Notes: generated by a model from the letters alone, not told the origin. Counted from the first letter of the stretch, positions 49,325 through 60,627 are shown. The stretch: 64,000 nucleotides of DNA from Glycine soja (GCF_004193775.1 NC_041016.1:41560022-41624021), one strand, 5' to 3'. Numbers and translations are program-made.

Positions 49325-50350
49325 TTCAACTTTTGATTTTGCCATTCTTAATTTCAACTTTTGATTTTGAAAATCTACTGGGTTTGTGTTGTGTTTCTAT
49401 TTGGGTTCTCCCGCTCCCAAACTCCCCAAGCTAGAGATGCTAATCACCAACAAAGACGATGCTCCCAAACCTCACCGCCTCAGCCCCTCCTCGCTACTAC
49501 ACAAGTTCGTTCACCTCATTCCTCTCCGACTCATCACACCAAGTCACTACCAAAACAGACCCAATGCACCAGGATATGAAACACCACTCTACTTGATCAA
49601 AAACCCACCCTATCCACATGCCATTTGAGAAACTCAAAATTAGACAAGAATTAAACAAAAAGCACCCACTTTCAGAAAATCGTAGAAACAAAAAAAAAAA
49701 GTGCTTTTTTTTCCCTTGAAATCTAAAAAAAAATTAATTTTTTTTCTGAAACCTCTTTGCCCTCTCTTAACCCCTACATCAAGAAGGTTTTCATGGTGAT
49801 GACCCCGACATCGTCGATCTTGTACATGATCAGCACTTGCCTGTGCCAATGGGGTTGATTTACAAAGGTCTAATATAGGACACCCGCCTAATGGGGCTCG
49901 TCACTGTTATAATGAAAGCCACTATAGCGAATGGATCTAAATGCAGACCTCATATCTAAGCATTACTCGTAGATCTAAGCACCACCACAATCTAGAGAGA
50001 GAGGGGGAGTGAGCACCGTGAAGGGAACAGGAAACGTGAAATGGTAAGGGAAGGGAAAGTGAGCATTGGGGTAAAGAGTAAAATCATAAAAAATAAACAT
50101 ATTTTTATTGTTTCTCAGATGGATAAAAACTCTTTTAAAAATATGTAAAAAAACCAACTCAATCCATTTTTTGCTGAATACATTTTTGTTTCAAAAATAT
50201 ATTTTTAAGCTAAAAATCAAAAACTCACAATAACTCCAATAACACCTTAATTAGGCAAATTAACCTAATGGGGTTTCTTTTAGAAACTATTTCTTAAAAC
50301 GGGTCTCTTTTGAAACTAATTCTGGAGAGGGTCTATTTTTACAAGTATTC
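49325..50350. other. Unassigned region before the first PMD element
   Basis: No gene is recognised. Near 50256 the phrase ggcaaattaacctaatgggg then tttcttttagaaa has a counterpart at 59820 (gggcaattttccctgtttgg then ggttcttttagaaa). This suggests that these mark the outer edge shared by the two PMD-MULE elements. Confidence 0.35.
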
Positions 50351-50773
50351 TGCCATGCACGCTGGTGACACACGTGAGTCGCCATGCATGCTGGCGAAAC
50401 AGCGACTGACGTGGAGCAGGTTTTGCCATTGGCATTGGTGAAACACGTGAGGTAGGGGTTTCGCCACTAGCAGTGGCGAAATAGGATTGACGTGGCGCGA
50501 GCATGTAGGTCGTAGTAGCAGAACGTAGCTGAGGGTCGCAGAAGGCAGCAGAAAAAGCTTTTCAGAGGGTGTCGCCATTGGCAGTGGCAAAATACCTTTT
50601 CAGAAGATGTCGCCATTCGTAGTGGCGAAATAAGCTTCACGTGATGCATGGATGTCTCGTTCCCTTTATATAAAACGCTCTCTGGAATGAATGAACACAT
50701 TCATCTGCTTCCCTGGTGCTATTCCACTTGTGGTGGTGGCGAAAAGCTTGTGCTGTTCTACTGGTGAAACACT
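50351..50773. promoter_or_regulatory. Array of imperfect TCGCCA/TGGCGA palindromes, copy 1
   Basis: About eight units of roughly 22 bp show TCGCCA on one side and TGGCGA(AA) on the other. They lie near 50351, 50379-50399, 50421-50443, 50459-50481, 50571-50592, 50609-50630, 50721-50743 and 50753. The clearest are tttcgccactagcagtggcg and tcgccattcgtagtggcgaa. Units are separated by unlike sequence. Six lie upstream of a TATA box at 50667. Confidence 0.8.
50667..50675 (+). promoter_or_regulatory. TATA box of the PMD gene, copy 1
   Basis: tatataaaa lies 36 bp after the last upstream palindrome. A matching tataaaa occupies the same place in copy 2 (60194-60200). The PMD start codon is about 770 bp downstream, past a presumed 5' UTR intron whose acceptor (ttttacag) ends at 51434. 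Confidence 0.65.
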
Positions 50774-51201
50774 CTTTGGGGTGTGGTCTTCCCTGTCCAG
50801 TGCTTCGTTGTGTCAAATTTTGGTACCTTGCTAATATTTTTTGTGTTTTTTTTATTGTGTTGTTGATATTTAAATTATTTGTTTTTGGTATTATAAAGTT
50901 GTATGCTATATTTATTTTACATATATATGTTAATATTATAAAAGTATATGCTAAGTTATTATTCAAATATATATTCTATTATTTATTTAAATTTGTCTTT
51001 GCATGTATTTTAATTTATTTGTATAATATATTTAATTTAATTTTTGTTATTTGTATAATATATTTTGTTATTCAAATATATATATATATATTGTTATTTA
51101 TTTAAATTTGTCTTTGCATGTATTTTAATTTATTTGTAGAATATATTTAATTTAATTTTTCTTATTTATATAATATATTTTGTTATTCAAATATATAAAT
51201 T

Positions 51202-51204
<3 letters not shown>

Positions 51205-51258
<54 letters not shown>
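51205..51258. repeat. (AT)n microsatellite
   Basis: An uninterrupted at/ta dinucleotide run of about 54 bp within a broader AT-rich leader region (50830-51430). Confidence 0.95.
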
Positions 51259-51260
<2 letters not shown>

Positions 51261-51439
51261 TGTTTTTTGTATAATATATTCTTTGCATATTAATTTTTGT
51301 TACATATTCTGTTACATAATTTATTTTTTATATATATTTAATTAAATTTTTATAAATGTACTTAATTTTTTTATTATGTACAAATAATTTATAAATTTCT
51401 TTGTCAACTTATTGTATTATATTTTATTTTACAGTATTA

Positions 51440-53712
51440 ATGGCATCTTCTTCATCATGTTCATCAAATATAAAAATTAAATCTAGTCCAATTGATGGTG
51501 ACGTTTTATGGATGCAAGATAAGCATGTTTCAGAACATATTTAGAATGGGGAAGAAGATAGAAAATTACACATTAGACGAGTTGTCCCCACGTATCAAGG
51601 TCAATAAGAAATACCAGACGAAATTATTCCTCTACTGCGGCAATCTGGTTTTTATTAGATTATGAAGATGGGATATTTAAAAATAAATGCGGCATTAATT
51701 AGTGCCTTAATAGAAAGATGGAGGTCGAAAACACATACTTTTCACATGAGATGCGGAGAGTGCACTATTACTCTTCAAGATGTCTTTGTTTTATTAGGTC
51801 TCCGTGTGGATGAGTCACCATTAATTGGTCCAACAAACCTTAATTGGGTTGATTTATGTGAAGAATTGTTAGGAGTCAGACCACAAGAAAGTGAACTTCA
51901 AGGTAATATGATTAAATTAAGTTGGTTGGCTCACCATTTTCCAGAATTAAATAACCATGATGGTAACTTACAACAAGTAGATTTGGTTTACCCGTGCATG
52001 GATCCTAGGATTCATTGGAGGTATCTTATTTGTTGACAAAGGTAGTAGCAAAGTTTCCCTAAGGTACCTGCAATTTTTACGGGACTTTAGAGAGTGCAGC
52101 ATGTATGCATGGGGACCTACCATACTTGCTTATTTATATATAGAGAGATGTGCAGCGCCACCGATTATAAAATTAAATCAATTAGAGGTAATACAAATGT
52201 GGGCATGATAACAGTGTACAAGTTTGGCTCCAAAGAGGACTTCTCCCCTAATAAAAAATAAACCACTTGGGCACAGGTTAGTCGTTTAAAAAATTAGATT
52301 TCATTTCAAAATAATTAATAATGTAACGTATATTAATTTATAATTTTTTTAGGTGACTACGACATGGAAATCAACATATCGGCAATGATGATTTGATAGT
52401 TTTTCGTCGTAAATTAGATATTATGAAACGACACGAGGTAAGAACATGTTAATGTATTGGTTAAATAATAAATAATATGTCATATTTCACTGAAAATAAA
52501 CAATTGTGTTGTTATATGCAGTTTGTGTGGGAGCCTTACACAGCAAATGTTACGTCAATGTTGCCTCCAATTTGTTAGTTGGAAGTGTAGCGTGGTGGGC
52601 GATGGTGCCACTAAATTTGTTTCCAAGTTATTGATTGGCACCAACCTGATAGAGTGTTGAGACAATTTGGAATGCAACAACCAATTCCAGGGTGTCCTTC
52701 GCAACCCTTGAATATTCATAGCATAACATTGAAAGAAAAACATGATGAAAATTAGGGGCAACTGTTAGGCCCAATGATCAATCAATAGAACAATCGAGTT
52801 GATTTTAGGGTCGACGGTTATCCTCGACAAGAAGGCCTACTGAGCTATAACTACGACTATATGGTCTGGTATAGGCGAAAAATGAAGATGTTTGTTGACC
52901 CTAAAAATGCAAACACAACTACATTGGTATTTTTTGTTTTTTGAATATTTAAGTTCAAATTATTTATGAAATTTTAGTCCATTAATTTGAACACCTAATA
53001 ATTGCATGCTGAAGTTGCAGAGACATTACACTACATGGTGTCGTCACAAGGGAGAAATACATGGACAGTGGATGATCTAGTGTCGTATGTGGAGAAAATA
53101 ATCATTTTATCCGAAGAGCAAGAGAGAATCACTGAACTTGTGTCACATGGTCCAGCAACAGAACATCAATTTGCAGCACAAGAGTTTCATATTCTCCTGT
53201 CAAGTGTTGAAACTCAAGGCATAGCCAGACGAAGGGAGGCTGTTGAAGCGGAACCATATTTGTACCTACAGATGGTAGAGCGTTGCCATGGAATGTATTA
53301 CACACCACCAACATTTTCTCAGTATCCGACACAGATGTATCAATATCCATTTGAAGGTCATCAAAGTGATACTTCTACAAGCGAACATTCATTAGGTGGT
53401 GTTGCAGAAACATATCCCAATTTTTCATGGCCTACTATGACCCATTCACAGCAACATGATGCTCCAATTCCAACACCTAATGCCCTATTAGGTACTCAAT
53501 GAAATGTACCCGGAGCAATACTTGATATGGATGACTTATTAAGTGTTGATATTTACGTCACCAATTTTCTGTTGAGGCTAAGCAAGTTAAAGCGAGGAGA
53601 CATCGGGACAGAAGAAATCCTAATAGACAAGCACGAAGATGGGAAGGACCATGCGACACATCCTCACGTCATCATGAACATCATAACGATTGATTTTCAT
53701 GTATCTATTTAA
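51440..53712 (+). pseudogene. Plant mobile domain (PMD, MAIN-like) gene, copy 1, broken
   Basis: The start codon at 51440 opens MASSSSCSSNIK, followed by SPIDGDVLWMQDKHVSEH. The PMD core reads MGYLKINAALISALIERWR, THTFHMRCGECTITLQDVFV, LLGLRVDESPLIG and VKLSWLAHHF-type text. Exons by comparison with copy 2 are 51440-52275, 52353-52437, 52522-52926 and about 53011-53712. Splice sites are conserved except the last acceptor, where ag is now at (attgcatg). Stops at about 51542, 51604 and 51657, and later damage, make it a pseudogene. The C-terminal part has NTWTVDDLVSYVEKI and a Met/Tyr/Pro-rich tail. PMD proteins act in the nucleus in silencing and meristem maintenance, and many PMD copies are carried by transposons. 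Confidence 0.88.
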
Positions 53713-53899
53713 ATATGTTGTTGTATGTTTCTCATTTCAATTTGAGACTTCTATTATCGTTTATTTTATGAAGGTTTACTAATGGATGCAGTTTATGTCG
53801 TGCTCAAAAATATAATAATAAATAATTTTAAAAACAAACTGATCATGGATAGCTACGATTTCATTGAAGAACACAAACTAAATACATAAATCAATTAAT

Positions 53900-54392
53900 T
53901 TAACAACTTCCACGTTCAGATTGCATTGGACATCGACGCCTGTTGTGTCCTTCTGTTTCACATCTACTACATTTTTGTCGGTGCTCAGATAGTTCGAGCC
54001 AATCCATCTCATTCCTTATCCTTGTTGATTTTGGCCAACCTTTCGCGCGAATTGTAGTTGGATCAGGGATAAGTGTCCATGAGTCATCATAAGGAGGAAT
54101 TGTCGTTTCATTCCCAAGAGGCCACCATTGTGCAGAGTAAGCTTTTAAGATGTGCTCATTTGTGTAAACAACATCTATGTATTGGAAATAGTTCATGTTC
54201 ACGTAACCACAAGCAGCAATAATGTGTGAACATGGATAGTGAAGTGCAGAATACTTTCCACATTGACAATAATGGTCATTCAAGTTAATTGCCCACTTTT
54301 GTCCACCACGTTGCGTTATAGGATTGAAGGTCTCCTCTACTTCAAACCTTGTCGAGTGAATATCATAGACGCGGACGATGTGCAAACAAGTT
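53900..54392 (-). pseudogene. MULE transposase, C-terminal part (SWIM finger)
   Basis: The minus strand from 54392 to the stop at 53900 encodes the end of a MuDR-type transposase: HIVRVYDIHSTRFEVEETF, the SWIM zinc finger CQCGKYSALHYPCSH, the segment WPPYxD-like NETTIPPYDDSW, PKSTRIRNEMD and a final CCHC knuckle CSRCETEGHNRRRCP. The segment is intact in itself. The rest of the gene lies at 57878-58770, separated by a nested copia element. It is arranged tail to tail with the PMD gene, with the two stop codons about 190 bp apart. Confidence 0.9.
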
Positions 54393-55465
54393 TGTTCTTG
54401 ATTTTTTTGAAGTTCTTTAACAACCTTAGAACAAAATGTAGTAGCAAAGAATTTGACTTTGATGTTTTGATGATGCCATATGATCGTGATGATTTGATGC
54501 CTTATGAAAATGTGCTTCTCAAGTTTAATTCAAGACAAAAATTCAAGAATACAAGATACAACATCAAGAAGATCTATAGTGTTTTAGGAAGGGAATTCCA
54601 AATTGAAATTGCAAAAGGTTTGGCCAAGAAATTTAAGCAAAAATGTCTTTTTCAAGAGATTTACTCTCTGGTAATCGATTACTAGAGGATGTAATCGATT
54701 ACCAATGGCCAAAATGACTTATAACAGCTATTAGAAATTTGAATTCAAATTTTACACTGTGTAATCGATTACACAAGTCTTGTAATCGATTACCAGAGGA
54801 GATTTTCAAAAAATTATTTCCAAGGGTCACAACTTTTCAAATGGTTTTTACATGGCCATCAAAGGTCTATTTATATGTGACTTGGAACACGAATTTGTTG
54901 AGAGTTTTTAAGAACAAAAAAAGTCTTATCCTCTCAAAAAGCAAAATCATTTTATCCTCTTAAGAATTCCTTGGCCAATACATTTGCAATTCAATAAAGA
55001 ATTAATTGAGTGCTCAATTGTACAATCTATCTCTTTCAAGAGAGATTTCTTCTTCTCTTCTTTCTATTTCTCAAAAGGGATTAAGAGACCAAGAGTCTCT
55101 TGTGGTAAAGAAATCTGAACACAAAGGAAGGGCTGTCCTTGTATGGTTCAGAACTTGTAAAGGGATTTTACAAGATAGTGGAACTCTCAAGCGGGTTGCT
55201 TGGGAACTGGACGTAGGCACAAGGGTGTGGCCGAACCAGTATAAATCCGAGTTTGCATTTTCTCTTCCCTTAAACTCCTTTATTGCTTATTGCTTATTAT
55301 TTCTATTTAGCAAGATTAATTTGCATTATTATCTAGGAGTTCTTGTTTAAAAGGAATCTTGGGTTGTTGGGTTAAATTAAAAGTATAATTTTTTAATTGG
55401 GGAATAGTCTGTGATATCTTAATTCAACCCCCCTTCTTAAGATATCTGAGGCCACTTGTCCAACA
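54393..55465 (+). repeat. 5' LTR of the nested copia element
   Basis: It starts tgttcttgatttttttgaag and ends ccacttgtccaaca, about 1073 bp. It contains four GTAATCGATTAC palindromes. Its last 270 bp match 57603-57877. Confidence 0.8.
54671..54793. repeat. Four GTAATCGATTAC palindromes in the LTR
   Basis: Perfect 12-bp palindromes lie at 54671-54682, 54691-54702, 54761-54772 and 54782-54793. The first is preceded by ctctg and the last followed by cagag, so the outer pair forms a longer mirror. These are common in soybean retroelement LTRs. Confidence 0.95.
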
Positions 55466-55515
55466 AGTGGTATCAGAGCTTCATTCTTGTATAAAGTTTA
55501 GAAGCTTCAAGAATA

Positions 55516-57630
55516 ATGGCCTCAGCAAAACTTCTTATTCCCAGAAGGAAATTTAATAAATAGGCCTCCAATTTTTAATGGAGAGGGTTACCACTACTGG
55601 AAAACCCAAATGCAAATTTTCATTGAGGCAATAGACTTAAACATTTGGGAAGCCATAGAAGTTGGACCTTATGTACCCACCATGGTGGCTGGAAATACAA
55701 CAATAGAGAAACCTAGAGAAGAGTGGTCTGAAGAAGAAAGAAGATTAGTGCAGTACAATTTAAAGGCTAAAAATATCATTACTTCTGCCCTAGGAATGGA
55801 TGAATATTTGAGGGTGTCAAATTGTAAGATTGCTAAGGATATGTGGGACACTCTACAAGTTACACATGAGGGAACAACTGATGTCAAAAGATCTAGGATA
55901 AATACTCTAACTCATGAGTATGAATTATTTAGGATGAAGACAAATGAAAGTATACAAGATATGCAAAAAAGATTTACACATAGTTAATCATCTTGCATCT
56001 TTAGGAAGAACTTTTCAAAGCGAGGATATCATAAATAAAGTATTAAGATGTTTAAGCAGAGAATGACAACCAAAGGTAACAGCCATCACAGAATCTAGAG
56101 ATTTGTCTATTATGTCTCTTGCTACTCTATTTGGAAAATTACATGAACATGAGATGGAGTTGCAAAGACTAAATCAACATGAAGAAAATGATAAAAAGAA
56201 GAAGGGAATTGCTCTTAAAGCCTCATCTTCAATCCAAGAGGAAAGTGACATAGAAGATTCAATTGACTTAGATGAAGATGAAGATCTTAGCCTCTTTGTC
56301 AAAAGATTCAACAAATTTATTAGAATGAGAGGAAATCAAAGAAGACAAAACTTCAAACCTAAAAAAAGAACTGAAGAGTCATTTCAAATCCCAAAATGCT
56401 TTGAGTGCAATCAACCCGGACATCTGAGGGCTGATTGTCCAATCTTTAAAAGAAAGATAGAGAAGTATGAAAAGATAACTATTGGAGATAAGAAGGCAAA
56501 GAAGGCCTATATCACATGGGATGACAATGACTTAGAATCGTCTGATGATTCTGAAAAAGAAATGGTTAATCAATGTCTAATGGGCAAAAATTATGAAAGC
56601 GACGAAGAGGTAACATCTTCTAACAAATCTATTTCTTTTGATGAGTTACAAGATGCATTTCTTGAATTACATAGTGAATCAATTAAACTAGCAAAACTTG
56701 TCTCTTCATCTAAGAAAACAATTTTAGAATTAGAGAAAGAAATTTCAAAATTAAACAAAGAAATAAATATTCTTAAAACTGAAGTTTCAATCTCTAAATC
56801 TAGTGATAAAGATTATGTTTCTACTATGATTAATGAAAAAGTAAATTCATGTAAATGTTGTAGCAAATATGTAGAAGAAATTAAAAATTTGAAAAACTCA
56901 CTTGCAAAATTTTCAATTGGCAAGAATAATCTAGATGTCATATTAGGAAATCAAAGATGTATTTTTGATAAAGTAGGAATTGGATATAAACCAGAAAAAC
57001 AACAAAAGTTTTACAAAAATTTCTTTTCTTTCTCACAAAAATACAATTCTCCTTTCATTACATGTTTCTATTGTGGAAGAAAAGGGCATGGCACATCTAC
57101 ATGTTATTTTAGGAAAAATTGCAACAATATCAAAATGATATGGGTCCCAAAAGGATCTTTAGTCAACACTAACACACAAGGACCCAATAAAGTTTGGGTA
57201 CCTAAGTCACAAACTTAATCATGTAGGTATCTTTGAAGAAGAAATGGTACATAGATAGCGGCTGTTCAAAGCATATGACGGGAGATTCATCAAAATTCAC
57301 ACATATCTCTCCCAAGAAAAGTGGGCATGTTACTTATGGTGATAACAACAAAGGTAGAATTCTTGGAGTTGGAAAAAATAGGTGCGAATTCTTCAAACTC
57401 CATTGAAAATGTTCTACTTGTTGAAGGCCTTAAGCACAACTTGCTTAGTGTTAGTCAATTATGTGATAAGGGCTATCTAGTATCATTTGATTCTCAAAAA
57501 TGTCTTATTGAACATAAACATGATACTAATATAAAGCATATAGGGTATAGATTTAACAATGTTTATATGATAGACTTAAGTCAAAAACTAGATAATAAAT
57601 CTGGAGGTTGCTTGAGGACTAGACGTAGGC
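55516..57630 (+). pseudogene. Copia gag and protease region, pol deleted
   Basis: It starts at 55516 (MASAKLLIPRRK) with a stop at about 55560. Gag (UBN2 type) reads GEGYHYWKTQMQIFIEAIDL and DMWDTLQVTHEGTTDVKRSR. After a frameshift near 55980 it continues as a 371-codon open stretch (56103-57218) with a first zinc knuckle CFECNQPGHLRADC, acidic DESDIEDSIDLDED-like segments, a coiled coil (LELEKEISKLNKEINILK) and a second, variant finger CFYCGRKGHGTSTC. Protease follows as WYIDSGCSKHMTGD. The start of GAG-pre-integrase (NLLSVSQLCDKGYLV) follows and stops at about 57600. Reverse transcriptase and RNase H are absent. Confidence 0.88.
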
Positions 57631-57877
57631 ACAAGGGTGTGTCCGAACCAGTATAAATCTGAGTTTGCATTTTCTCTTCCCTTAAACTCCTTTATTGCTT
57701 ATTGCTTATTATTTCTATTTAGTAAGATTAATTTGCATTATTATCTAGGAGTTCTTGTTTAAAAGGAATCTTGGGTTGTTGGGTTAAATTAAAAGTAGAA
57801 TTTTTTAATTGGGGAATAGTCTGTGATATCTTAATTCAATCCCCCTTCTTAAGATATCTGAGGCCACTTGTCCAACA
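57603..57877 (+). repeat. 3' LTR fragment fused to pol at a deletion junction
   Basis: Sequence from ggttgcttg onward (about 57605) matches the 5' LTR from 55194 to its end with few differences. The shared ggttgcttg at the switch point indicates deletion through short homology. Confidence 0.85.
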
Positions 57878-58770
57878 CAAAATATTTGTCCTTCATTTAA
57901 TTGTCTTTGGGCTTGCTGACCACGATCAACAAAGTACTTTCGACACCTACTATATGTTGATTTCACCAACGCTGTTATCAGTATGTTGCGAAAATCCTTC
58001 AATACCTTATTTACACATTCTGAGAGGTTGGTTGTCATGTAATCATATCTACGTCCTTCTTTATCATAAGCCATGGTCCATTTTTCCTTTGAAATGTGAT
58101 CAATCCATGTTGCTATGACTGGACTCAATTGATGAAATTTTTCTAAATTTTGATCAAATGTATGCTTACAAGGAGTGTAGCCTACATAAAATTAGTTAGC
58201 AACAACAATTTTAAGTATATATGAAACTTAAATTAACTTCATATTGTAAATTAAATCTTACCCAATTTCTTCAACATTTATTTTTGCTTGCTATGTGTCG
58301 GACGTAGTAAACATGATAACCGTGGGGAGGTTGCCAACCAAGTGCTTCGTTAGCAACAACAAACTTTATACTCGCGTGACGATCAGATATGAGACAAATA
58401 TCATTTTTATCTGTCACGTGTTCATGCAAGTGTGCCAAAAACCATGACCACGCTGTTAACATTTCACCTTCGACTACGGCGTATACTAGAGGAAGAACAC
58501 CACCATTTCAATCTTGTGATGTGGCCATTAACAGGATCCCACGGTATTTCCCATATAAATGTGTGCCGTCAACTTGTATGATTGACTTACAATAATTAAA
58601 AGCCTCTTTACATTGATCGAAAGTCCAAAATACTCTGCGAAACTGACGGTGTTGGCGACTCACCCTATTCACAACAATAAAATTGTCATGCAGTATTTGA
58701 AAATAGGATCTAAAAGAATGATTTTGCATGTGTTTTAGCCACGACAAAAGTTTCGCATATGATTGTAATG
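57878..58770 (-). pseudogene. MULE transposase, central DDE part
   Basis: On the minus strand, LLSWLKHMQNHSFRSYFQIL and FWTFDQCKEAFNYCKSIIQV then DGTHLYGKYRG (first catalytic Asp) run from about 58765 to 58500. EMLTAWSWFLAHLHEHV, DICLISDRHASIK (second Asp) and GYHVYYVRHIASNK run from about 58470 to 58260. A short intron (about 58260-58180) precedes the TKxNLSECVNKVLKDFR region (58128-57878), which runs to NEGQIF at the copia insertion. It is the MuDR-family DDE transposase. The usual N-terminal MuDR and zinc-finger part was not found past 58770. Few lesions are visible. Confidence 0.88.
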
Positions 58771-59926
58771 TTTATATTAAAATTAATTTAAATGTAATTA
58801 ATTAATATATTTGTTATAAAATAATATTTTGTCCCTATATTATAACTTTACATACGGAAATTCTGTTAATTAATATTTATAAATTAAGGTTAAATATTAT
58901 TTTTACATAATTATATAATAAATATTTCAATATTAATTTATTAAATATATTTTTATTCCAAAAATATTAGATACAAAATAATATCATAAATTAAATTAAT
59001 TGTTACAGTGTTAAATTTTTTTACATAAATCTAAATATTAGTTATTAGTTTTTTTAGTTGAGAAATTTGGGACTCTAAATCCTCTCCATTTCTTAGAGGA
59101 ATTTTCGGATAATCCGTATCATAGAGGTGGCTTAAAAGAATTTAGTGGTTGTGAAAGAATTTGTTTGTTTAATAACCGTTGTTGGCTGTTCTTCCAGTTA
59201 CCCCTCACTAACCCACGGATGAAATTGGTGGCGTCGTTGGTGCTGTGCGTGTTTCTTTGATGTTTCAGAATTGTTTGAGCCAAGAATTAATCTTGACTTT
59301 AAATTAATTATAAATTAAAATAATTTTGAATAATTTATGTGTTGGAATCTAAAATTTTATAATTTTACACATAACTTTATTTACAAAATGAATTTTATTT
59401 AAAATTAATTTTATCAACCATTTTAAATATTGCTCATATTTGGGTTTATATTTCTGTCTCTGTCTATATCACTATGTTCACGTTTAAGAAATTATAGATA
59501 ACATAAACGAATATCAAATTTTATAATCTGGAATTGTTTGCATTCATTCGTTCAATGGAAAAAGGAAAACCAAAGATGGTTTGAGAAAGAGAACAAAGCA
59601 CCGAACAGGGAGCACCACTTAATTGCTTCATCCTTACAACTACAAGTCTCCAACTTCCATAAAGTTGTAAATCATTGAGCGGAGGAGATGGGAAATTGGT
59701 TTGGCTGTTCGGCCTCCGGCGGCGGCGAGGGGCGGCGACTTGGTGGAGGCAAAGATACTTTTGCGCTGCAACCTTCGTCGGGGTTAGTGTGAGTGTGTGT
59801 CAACGGCACCAGCGTCATTGGGCAATTTTCCCTGTTTGGGGTTCTTTTAGAAAGAAATTCCCAAAGTAGGGCTATTCTGGAGATATTTTCCAAAGGGTGC
59901 TTTTTTTGCACGTACCCTGCATGGGA
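58771..59926. other. AT-rich spacer, then edge of second PMD element
   Basis: 58771-59050 is very AT-rich with nothing recognised. From about 59660 the base composition rises, and near 59820-59860 the phrase gggcaattttccctgtttgg then ggttcttttagaaa resembles 50256-50290. A short GC-rich ORF near 59675 is not convincing. Confidence 0.4.
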
Positions 59927-60178
59927 AGCGCCAGCAGAACTGGCGACTTCATGCATGTGCGACAAGTGTCAAGTGCTGGAGGAAAGCGCAAACCTCATTG
60001 GCGATTTCACGTTTGAATTGCAACACGCCATTCCCGTTAGCGCTTTGACTGGTGTTGTCCCGTCAAGCAGCAGCGTCAGGTAGCCGCAGCAGCAGTGTAG
60101 GGCTAGGCCATAGGTGCAGGGAAACGCCATTCCCATTGGCACTTCCTGCCTCCTGAAGGCGCTGGTGCCATTGGCGCC
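59927..60178. promoter_or_regulatory. Array of imperfect CGCCA/TGGCG palindromes, copy 2
   Basis: About five units are agcgccagcagaactggcga (59927), ttggcgatttcac (59998), cgccattcccgttagcgctt (60026), aaacgccattcccattggca (60122) and ggcgctggtgccattggcgc (60158). They share arms with copy 1 but not spacers. The last one ends 15 bp before a TATA box. Confidence 0.7.
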
Positions 60179-60193
60179 TCGTGCTTCTTCGTT

Positions 60194-60200
60194 TATAAAA
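60194..60200 (+). promoter_or_regulatory. TATA box of the PMD gene, copy 2
   Basis: tataaaa follows the palindrome array, as in copy 1. The presumed leader contains an intron ending at ttttgtag (61521), 6 bp before the start codon. Confidence 0.6.
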
Positions 60201-60404
60201 TCCGTTTGGCCTTCAAATTTTAGCTTGCGTTTTCGAGTTTGCTGAGTGATATTGTGTGAAGAGAGAGTGCTTGGTTGGTGTTGTTCTTGCTTGGTTGGTG
60301 CTGTTTGCTTGTGTTCTTCCATTTTCGTAAAAAAATTGTAAGTTATATATTGAATCTTTTGTATATTTTTATTTATATAGATGTTTATATTCTGATAATA
60401 TAAT

Positions 60405-60627
60405 GGTTTTAGGTAGTGTAAGATAATAATTTTGTATAGTTTAGGTAGTGTAAGATAATAATAATTTTGTATAATTTAGGTAGGTAGTGTAAGATAATAA
60501 TAATAATTTTGTATAGTTTAGGTAGTATAAGATAATAATTTTGTATAGTTTAGGTAGGTAGTGTAAGATAATAATAATAATTTTGTATAGTTTAGGTAGT
60601 GTAAGATAATAATTTTGTATAGTTTAG
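60405..60627. repeat. Minisatellite, about seven units of 30-38 bp
   Basis: The unit is taggtagtgtaagataataa then ttttgtatagttt. Units vary by the number of taa triplets (one to four) and by single or double ggta. It lies in the presumed leader intron of PMD copy 2, and a corresponding repeat is absent from copy 1. Confidence 0.9.

Larger units (their letters stand above)
54393..57877 (+). mobile_element. Nested copia element (SIRE-like), internally deleted
   Basis: A 5' LTR (54393-55465), a primer-binding site (tggtatcagagc at 55468), gag and part of pol, and a truncated 3' LTR (57603-57877) sit inside the MULE transposase gene. Both LTR copies end ggccacttgtccaaca. The 5-bp flanks (aagtt and caaaa) do not match, so one edge may be off or altered. 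Most of pol and the start of the 3' LTR are lost in one deletion. Confidence 0.85.

Noticed and set aside
50716..51105. Hydrophobic ORF of 129 codons resembling a membrane protein
   Set aside because: It comes from AT-rich, TTT/ATT-rich leader DNA; start lies just after the TATA box and the sequence is not conserved in copy 2.
51205..51258. AT run as a replication or matrix attachment signal
   Set aside because: A plain dinucleotide microsatellite explains it; no further evidence.
57771..58118. Plus-strand ORF of 115 codons over the MULE gene
   Set aside because: Shadow of the minus-strand transposase; no similarity of its own.
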